From contig CALEQZ010000022.1 of assembly GCA_937908115.1 (NCBI GenBank), positions 1-17,483 of the forward strand: 17,483 bases of DNA, in the 5' to 3' direction. The notes below the pieces were generated by a model. The model was not told the origin of the DNA, did no database searches, and was given only the letters and a program-made list of their open reading frames with translations. Made by a program: the position numbers and the translations under genes. Below, one piece after another: positions 12,947 through 17,483 of the stretch (positions within the stretch are counted from its first letter, which is position 1; every line of letters begins with the position of its first letter). Source of the DNA: an uncultured Alcaligenaceae bacterium. Its GTDB lineage: Bacteria > Pseudomonadota > Gammaproteobacteria > Burkholderiales > Burkholderiaceae_B.

Positions 12947-15361
12947 TCAATAATTGATCGACGCCGACAACATATAAGTCCGCCCCGCCGCATTCGTCAC
13001 GAACGACCCGGACGCCAGCCAATAGCGCTTGTCGGCCACGTTCTCCACGTTGAACCGCAGCACCACATCCTTGCCCGCGATCTCGGTCAGATAGCGCGCT
13101 CCGAGATCGAAGCGCGTGTAGGCTGGCAGGTCCAGCGTATTGTCATTGTTCAGGTACACCGACGACGTACGGATCACCCGCCCGTTCAGGCTCAGCCCCT
13201 GCACCCAGGGCGTGTCCCAGTCCAGCCCCAGGTTGTACGTGCTGGTCGGCACGCCGGACGGCCGGTTGCCCCGGTTGACGCCGCCCGGGGTCTTGGTGAG
13301 CTCGCTGTCGATGAAGGACGCGCTGGCCATCAGGCGCAGGCCCTGCACGATCTCGCCGTAGGCCGTCAGCTCGAGGCCGCGGTTGCGCTGCTCGCCGAAA
13401 TAGCCGTAGACATTGGCCTCGTTGGCCTGGCCCGGAGGCCGCGCGATCTGGAACAGCGCCGCCGTGGTGGTGATGTCGCCCCAGTCCACCTTGACGCCGG
13501 CCTCGTACTGCTTGGACTTGAAGGGCGCCAGCACTTCGCCCCGGTTGGCGTATTGATTGGCGACGATGGTCCCGCGCGTCAGCCCCTCGGTGTAGTTGGC
13601 GTAGACCGACACGTTGTACAGCGGCTTGACGACGATGCCGGCCACGGGCGAGGTCGCGTTGGCCCGGTACCGGCTGGTGACCGCGCCCGTCAGCGTGTCG
13701 TAGCTGTCGACGTCCACCGTCTGGCGGCGCGCGCCCAGCGTCAGCAGCACGCGATCGTCGGCAAACGACAGGGTGTCGGCGATGGCGAAGCTGGTCAGCG
13801 CGGTATTGGACGCCTTCTGCGGCGTCAGCCGCTCGGCCGGGCCCGCGGGGATGGGCGTGGGGTCGTAGATGTTCGACGGGACGATGGTCGAACCGGGGGA
13901 GTAGGCGTTGCCGGCTTCCTGCTCCAGGTAGGTCACGCCCAGCGCCAGCCGGTGCGCGATGGGGCCGGTGTCGAAGCGCGCGCTCACGCCGGCATCGCCG
14001 CTCAGGGTCTTGGAGTAGGAGTCGTAGTACGTGGTCATGACGTTGAAGTTGCCGTCGGCGTCCACGGATTGGCGGTTGCCCATCTCGTCGACGGGCACCG
14101 GAAAGATCTGGCGCACCTTGCCGTCCCGGTAGCCCAGGGCGACGTGGGTCGTCACGGTGTCGGTGACGTCGTACTCCAGGCGCGACATGACGGTGGTGTC
14201 GCGCTGGGTGAGCCGGGTGCCCGGGTAGAAGTTGGTGCGCCCGTCCGGCGGGGACGGCAGTTCCGTGACGTCGGGCTGCCAGCCGATCTGCGAGCGGAAG
14301 TTCTCGATCTCGTCTTCCTGGTGGATGGCGTCGATGGACCAGCGCAGGCGGTCGCCGCGGTAGTCCAGGCCCAGCGCGGCCATGTCCAGGCCCTGCTCGC
14401 CGTCGCGCAGCGTGGCTTCGCCGCCGCGCTTGACGCCGTTGAAGCGCAGGCCCCAGGCATTGTCCGGGCCGAAGCGCCGGCCCAGGTCGAGCTGGCCGGT
14501 GAAGTTGGACTCGCTGGAGTAGCCCAGCGTGGTGCGCGTAAGTGGTTCGTCCTCGGCGCGCTTGGTCACGACGTTGATGGCGCCGCCGACGCTGCCTCCC
14601 GGCGGAATGCCGCGCATGAGCGTGCCCGGGCCCTTGAGCACTTCGACGCGTTCGAGGATCTGCACCGGCACGCGGCTGGACGACACCAGGCCGTACAGGC
14701 CGTTGACGCTGACGTCGCCGCTGCCCACCGCAAAGCCGCGGATCTGGAAGTCCTCGCCGAAGCCGCCGGTGGAGGTCAGGTTGCGCACCGAGGCGTCGTT
14801 GACCACCACGTCGGCAAGCGTGCGCGCCTGCTGGTCGTACAGCAGTTCGGAGGTGTAGTTGGTCGTGCTGAACGGGCTGTCCATCACGTCCTCGGCCCCG
14901 AGCAGGCCCAGGCTGCCGCCGGTGGCCAGCTGCCCGCCGGCGTAGGGCGCGGACAGCTCGCCCAGGATGCCGGCGCTTACCGTCACCGGCGCCAGTTCGG
15001 CCACCGAGTCCGGGCCGGGGTGCGACAGCGTCACGTCGTTGCCGCTGCGCCGGTACTGGATGCCGGTCCCGTCCAGCAGCCGGCGCAGCGCCTCCTCGGG
15101 TGCGAGGCTGCCGGACACGGCGGGTGCGCTCATGCCGGCCACCACGTCCTGGGAAAAGAAGATCTGCAGGGGCGTCTGCTGGCCCAGCTGCAGCAGCGCA
15201 TCGCCCAGCGGCTGCGCCTGGATGCTGACCCGGACGGGGGTTTCCCGTGCCAGGACAGGGGCGGGGGCCGCAGCGAAGGCCAGCGAAAGCGACAAAGCCA
15301 GGGCGGTCAGTGCTGCGCGCGGCGCAAAGCGTCCGTCGCGCCGGGAGGATGCGGTAGTCAA
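12947..15361 (-). CDS. TonB-dependent siderophore receptor with N-terminal signalling (STN) domain
   Basis: An 804-residue outer-membrane protein. Residues 1 to about 39 form a signal peptide (hydrophobic AALTALALSLSLAFAAA, likely cleavage after PVLA). The STN domain is about 43-113 and marks receptors that signal to a FecR/FecI pair. A TonB box-like LAPVTVSA lies at 123-130. The plug (about 160-270) has LERVEVLKGPGTLMRGIPPG and GGAINVVTKRA, typical of ferric-siderophore receptors. The 22-strand barrel ends in the aromatic residue Tyr804. No haem-receptor signature was seen. The start is TTG at 15361: an in-frame stop lies 30 nt upstream, no ATG or GTG fits, and the ribosome-binding site is weak. 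The fecI/fecR-like genes directly upstream are its probable regulators. Bordetella bronchiseptica BupI-BupR-BfrZ is a known system of this type; whether this is the ortholog was not tested. Confidence 0.93.
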   Translation of the reverse strand: MTTASSRRDGRFAPRAALTALALSLSLAFAAAPAPVLARETPVRVSIQAQPLGDALLQLGQQTPLQIFFSQDVVAGMSAPAVSGSLAPEEALRRLLDGTGIQYRRSGNDVTLSHPGPDSVAELAPVTVSAGILGELSAPYAGGQLATGGSLGLLGAEDVMDSPFSTTNYTSELLYDQQARTLADVVVNDASVRNLTSTGGFGEDFQIRGFAVGSGDVSVNGLYGLVSSSRVPVQILERVEVLKGPGTLMRGIPPGGSVGGAINVVTKRAEDEPLTRTTLGYSSESNFTGQLDLGRRFGPDNAWGLRFNGVKRGGEATLRDGEQGLDMAALGLDYRGDRLRWSIDAIHQEDEIENFRSQIGWQPDVTELPSPPDGRTNFYPGTRLTQRDTTVMSRLEYDVTDTVTTHVALGYRDGKVRQIFPVPVDEMGNRQSVDADGNFNVMTTYYDSYSKTLSGDAGVSARFDTGPIAHRLALGVTYLEQEAGNAYSPGSTIVPSNIYDPTPIPAGPAERLTPQKASNTALTSFAIADTLSFADDRVLLTLGARRQTVDVDSYDTLTGAVTSRYRANATSPVAGIVVKPLYNVSVYANYTEGLTRGTIVANQYANRGEVLAPFKSKQYEAGVKVDWGDITTTAALFQIARPPGQANEANVYGYFGEQRNRGLELTAYGEIVQGLRLMASASFIDSELTKTPGGVNRGNRPSGVPTSTYNLGLDWDTPWVQGLSLNGRVIRTSSVYLNNDNTLDLPAYTRFDLGARYLTEIAGKDVVLRFNVENVADKRYWLASGSFVTNAAGRTYMLSASINY

Positions 15362-15450
15362 GATGCGGGTTCCGGTAGTGGGCGGCCGTCAGGCGGCGCG
15401 CGATCATGCTTGGGTCTGAACGGGGCCTGTCCTGCGGACTGTCCCTTCAT
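15358..15450 (-). CDS. Possible 30-codon leader ORF overlapping the receptor start
   Basis: On the minus strand an ATG at 15450 opens a 30-codon frame (MKGQSAGQAPFRPKH...) whose TGA overlaps the receptor's TTG as TTGA. Because the TTG has only a weak GGAA upstream, translation of this leader could deliver ribosomes to it. The leader's own ribosome-binding site is also poor (CTGGATAG). The peptide is proline-rich and matches nothing I recognise. It may be chance. Confidence 0.25.
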   Translation of the reverse strand: MKGQSAGQAPFRPKHDRAPPDGRPLPEPAS

Positions 15451-15477
15451 CTATCCAGACGCATGAGCGGCCGTGCC

Positions 15478-15510
15478 ACCGGAATAAGAATCGCTACTAT
15501 TTTGTAACAG
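15478..15510 (-). promoter_or_regulatory. AT-rich promoter-like segment upstream of the receptor gene
   Basis: In otherwise GC-rich sequence, the minus strand reads TTACAAAATAGTAGCGATTC followed by TTATTCCGG. It lies about 115-150 bp before the receptor start, in the 232-bp gap after the FecR-like gene. This is where the ECF sigma factor's promoter is expected. A Fur-box match exists but is weak (about 10 of 19), so no particular hexamers are assigned. Confidence 0.45.
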
Positions 15511-15593
15511 CACGGGCAGGCGGTGGCGGCAGGCCATGCCCGGCTGCTGCGCGGGACGGACGCCCGGGTGGCGCAGGCGGCGGCGCGCACCGC

Positions 15594-16619
15594 TCAGGGC
15601 GCCACGACGCTCACCCGGCCGTCGGCCAGGCGATATACGCGCACCGGCGCGATGGCGGGCAGGGCGGCGATCATGGCCTCGGGGTCGTCGATGCTGAAGA
15701 CGCCGGACACGCGGTGCCGGCCGAGCTCGGGCGCGGCCAGGCGGGCCGGCTGCGCCAGGTAGCGGTTCATCTCCTGGATGACCGCGGCCAGCGGCATATC
15801 CCTGAAGACCACCTTGCCGTCCTGCCAGGCCGTGAGATGGCCGACGTCGACGCGCACGACCTCGCCCAGCGTGCCGTCGGCCAGGGCCACGGCCTGCTCG
15901 CCTTCCGCCAGCCGGCGTTGGGCCGGCTGCCACCAGCGGCCCGAGGCCAGGCGCACCGAGCCGGACGCCACGCTGACCTGCAGCGCCTGGGCGTCGCGGC
16001 GCACGTTGAAGCGCGTGCCCGTGACGGTGACGCGGCCCATCCCCCCGTCCACGACGAAGGGGCGGGCAGGATCGCGCCGCACGTCGAAGAAGGCCTCGCC
16101 GCGCTGCAGCTCGATGCGCCGCTGCTCCCGGCCGAAGCGCACGACGAGCCGGGTATCGCCGTTCAGGTGCACGCTGGAGCCGTCCGGCAGGCGGGCCAGA
16201 TGCCGCTGGCCCTTGCGCGTGGCAAGCTCCGCCCCGTCCGCGGCCTGGCCCAGCCCGCGCCAGGCGCCGGCCAGGCCTGCCGCCGCAGCCAGCGTACAGG
16301 CCAGCGCCAGCCCCAGGCCGGCCCGCCGGCGCGCCAGCCGGGGCTGGGCGGACGGCCCGGCGTCTTCGTGCATCAGCGCGCGCAGGCGCTGCTCGGGCAC
16401 GGCCAGCGCAACATCCCACAGACAGGCCAGCCGGCGGTACGCGCGTTCGTTGGCCGGATCGGCGCTGCACCACGCGGCGAAGGCCTGTCGGTCCTGGTCG
16501 GTCGCCTCGCCGGAATGCATGCGCGAGAACCATGCCGCGGCATCGCGCGGATGTTCTAGCGCATCGGGCGCATCCCCGTGCGCCCGGCCTGCCTGGAAGC
16601 CGGAATCAGTGGGGGGCAT
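15594..16619 (-). CDS. FecR-type transmembrane regulator of the ECF sigma factor
   Basis: A 341-residue protein. The cytoplasmic N-terminal domain (about 22-75) has the AAAWFSRMHSGEAT...FAAWCSADPANERAYRRL pattern (DUF4880), with tryptophans at 30, 50 and 68; FecR proteins contact the sigma factor through this region. A single membrane segment lies at about 100-120 (GLGLALACTLAAAAGLAGAW) after a basic cluster. The periplasmic FecR domain (about 130-235) contains LPDGSSVHLNGDTRL and GEAFFDV. A C-terminal region (about 260-340) would meet the receptor's STN domain. The ATG at 16619 overlaps the end of the sigma gene by 14 bp, so the two are translationally coupled. In this family FecR holds the sigma factor inactive or poised until the ligand-loaded receptor signals. 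Confidence 0.93.
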   Translation of the reverse strand: MPPTDSGFQAGRAHGDAPDALEHPRDAAAWFSRMHSGEATDQDRQAFAAWCSADPANERAYRRLACLWDVALAVPEQRLRALMHEDAGPSAQPRLARRRAGLGLALACTLAAAAGLAGAWRGLGQAADGAELATRKGQRHLARLPDGSSVHLNGDTRLVVRFGREQRRIELQRGEAFFDVRRDPARPFVVDGGMGRVTVTGTRFNVRRDAQALQVSVASGSVRLASGRWWQPAQRRLAEGEQAVALADGTLGEVVRVDVGHLTAWQDGKVVFRDMPLAAVIQEMNRYLAQPARLAAPELGRHRVSGVFSIDDPEAMIAALPAIAPVRVYRLADGRVSVVAP

Positions 16620-17112
16620 GGTGCTGCAGCCGGTCGTTGATGTGTCGTACGGAGCGCGTCATGTACTTCTCCACCATGCTGCGCGACAGGCCCATGCGAT
16701 GGGCGATCTCGGTGTGCGTCCACCCCTCCAGGCGGCACAAGACGTAGACCTGCCGGCATTTGACCGGCAGCTCCTCCAGCGCGGCCGCCAGCGCGTCGGC
16801 CAGCTGCTGGAAGCGGACGCCGTCGTCGGCCGGGGCCGTGGCAGGATGCTCGACTTCGTCCATGGCGTCCAGGGATGCGATCTCCAGCGCATTGAGATGG
16901 CGATGCCGGCTGACCAGGCGATTGGAGGTGCCGCGCGCCATATAGGCCCGCGGGTCGCAGATGGCGCCCACGCCGCCTTCGAGCATGCCCAGCACGGTGT
17001 CGTGCATGGCGTCCAGGCGCTCCTCGCGGCCCGACCCGCCCCGCCGCCACTTGCCGATAAGGTCGGCATAGTGGGCAAGCCAGTCTTTCCTGGGCTGGGC
17101 GGGGCGGGACAT
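16606..17112 (-). CDS. FecI-type ECF RNA polymerase sigma factor
   Basis: A 168-residue protein from the ATG at 17112 (MSRPAQPRKDWLAHYADLIG). Region 2 is represented by the segment around REERLDAMHDTVLGML...DPRAYMARGTSNRLVSRHRH. Region 4 is LEELPVKCRQVYVLCRLEGW followed by THTEIAHRMGLSRSMVEKYM, the helix-turn-helix that reads the -35 element. Region 3 is absent, as in all ECF factors. A longer in-frame ATG at 17169 is not preferred because it would put the Fur box and promoter inside the coding sequence. The role inferred from family and context is to transcribe the receptor gene when the FecR partner relays a siderophore signal. The gene is expected to be induced by iron starvation through Fur. 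Confidence 0.92.
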   Translation of the reverse strand: MSRPAQPRKDWLAHYADLIGKWRRGGSGREERLDAMHDTVLGMLEGGVGAICDPRAYMARGTSNRLVSRHRHLNALEIASLDAMDEVEHPATAPADDGVRFQQLADALAAALEELPVKCRQVYVLCRLEGWTHTEIAHRMGLSRSMVEKYMTRSVRHINDRLQHHAPH

Positions 17113-17153
17113 GGGGGAAAGGCGCAGGGAGATCGAAAAATAATGTTCGACTC

Positions 17154-17168
17154 TAATACTCATTCTCA
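17154..17168 (-). promoter_or_regulatory. Predicted Fur box in front of the FecI-type sigma gene
   Basis: TAATACTCATTCTCA on the plus strand, read on the minus strand as TGAGAATGAGTATTA, matches the 7-1-7 Fur consensus TGATAATNATTATCA at 12 of 14 defined positions. It lies 42 bp before the chosen sigma-factor ATG in a short AT-rich island (about 17140-17173), the right place to overlap the promoter. It predicts repression of the sigma/FecR pair by Fur with iron. Confidence 0.8.
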
Positions 17169-17483
17169 TTTTTGGATGCGCGCCGATGGTCGCCGGCCCC
17201 GCGCGCCAGCCGGGCAGGCCGGCGCTGCCGGCCGATGGGCGCCGGCGTGCCCGACTGGCACTCCACCAACGCCGTCCCGCCGTTTATCCTGTCCAAGACG
17301 TACCAGTACATCGCCCCCACCGGCCCGCCCGAGGCGCACAGCCGGGTCGAACACGCGCAGTTTCTCGAGCAAGGCTGGCGGGTCCAGGAAGTTGTCGCGC
17401 ACGAAGGCCGCAAGGTTGTCCGCGATGCGGTCCTTGTTGTTGGGGATGATGGCCGTGTGCGGGAACGGCAGCCCGAGCGGGTG
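17166..17483 (-). pseudogene. Unrecognised gene fragment with an apparent frameshift (extends past the right edge)
   Basis: From the right edge to about 17340 the minus strand has a frame with very strong G/C third positions and a natural-looking peptide (IPNNKDRIADNLAAFVRDNF, then LDPPALLEKLRVFDP). To the left of that, the same frame loses its codon bias and the neighbouring minus frame gains it (GAMYWYVLDRINGGTALVEC). The first frame stops at 17166-17168 and the second at 17153-17155, both inside the Fur-box region, with low-complexity Arg/Ala-rich ends. The likeliest reading is a decayed or frameshifted 3' end of a gene whose body lies beyond the window. The family was not recognised. A plus-strand gene sharing the same wobble positions (from 17235) cannot be fully excluded. 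Confidence 0.35.

Noticed and set aside
12945..12959. AT-rich palindrome GATCAATAATTGATC at the receptor stop codon
   Set aside because: It is a near-perfect dyad, but too short to form a stable hairpin and largely coding, so it is probably chance.
12947..15361. Haem receptor assignment (BhuR-like) for the TonB-dependent protein
   Set aside because: No haem-receptor signature was seen, and the plug motifs fit the siderophore receptor family.
12809..15466. 885-residue plus-strand reading frame
   Set aside because: It is the antisense shadow of the TonB-dependent receptor, and its composition (Gly/Arg/Val/His-rich, no domain) is typical of reverse frames in GC-rich genes.
17113..17169. Longer start for the FecI-type sigma factor at 17169 or 17163
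   Set aside because: It would place the Fur box and promoter inside the gene and adds residues not typical of the family.
17235..17483. Plus-strand gene starting at 17235 and running off the window
   Set aside because: It shares wobble positions with a minus frame on the left half, but loses G/C third-position bias on the right half where the minus frame is strong. It is kept only as an alternative.

Overview
This is a very GC-rich window (strong G/C preference at codon third positions) whose ribosomal protein sequences and gene order fit a beta-proteobacterium, most likely Bordetella or a close Alcaligenaceae relative. The genus is inferred from protein resemblance and from the iron-uptake cassette type; no search was run.

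Layout. (1) 1-2962, plus strand: the tail of an unknown gene, then three overlapping genes for a tripartite flavin/[2Fe-2S] dehydrogenase of the HcnABC / opine oxidase / D-hydroxyproline dehydrogenase type. (2) 2963-3250: a promoter (about 2982-3010) and a leader of roughly 230 nt that restart transcription of the ribosomal cluster. (3) 3251-12242, plus strand: the spc and alpha clusters fused, in the order rplN-rplX-rplE-rpsN-rpsH-rplF-rplR-rpsE-rpmD-rplO-secY-infA-rpmJ-rpsM-rpsK-rpsD-rpoA-rplQ. The genes are tightly packed except for two hairpin-bearing gaps of 170 and 185 bp on either side of rpoA. A clear intrinsic terminator (12304-12341) closes the run. (4) 12342-12946: about 600 bp with no credible gene, occupied by an elaborate mirror-image repeat structure. 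It has arrays of an 11-bp motif phased at 20-23 bp on both sides, perfect 30-bp inverted arms, and three perfect palindromes whose loops are all CCTGC or its complement. (5) 12947-17112, minus strand: a FecI-type ECF sigma factor, a FecR-type sigma regulator and a TonB-dependent siderophore receptor with a signalling domain, with a good Fur box in front of the sigma gene. (6) 17166 to the right edge, minus strand: coding-looking sequence with an apparent frameshift, product not recognised.

How the parts work together. The central block supplies ribosomal proteins, the Sec translocon channel, IF-1 and the RNA polymerase alpha subunit. The right block is a self-contained cell-surface signalling system: under iron limitation Fur would release the sigma/regulator pair, and a ferric siderophore bound by the receptor would signal through FecR to the sigma factor, which transcribes the receptor gene. 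The left block probably oxidises an amino or imino acid or a related amine.

The most unusual feature is the repeat structure at 12353-12896, which lies between the convergent ends of the ribosomal cluster and the receptor gene. I recognise no named element there. It could be a REP/BIME- or MITE-like mobile element, a bidirectional transcription barrier or a protein-binding array.
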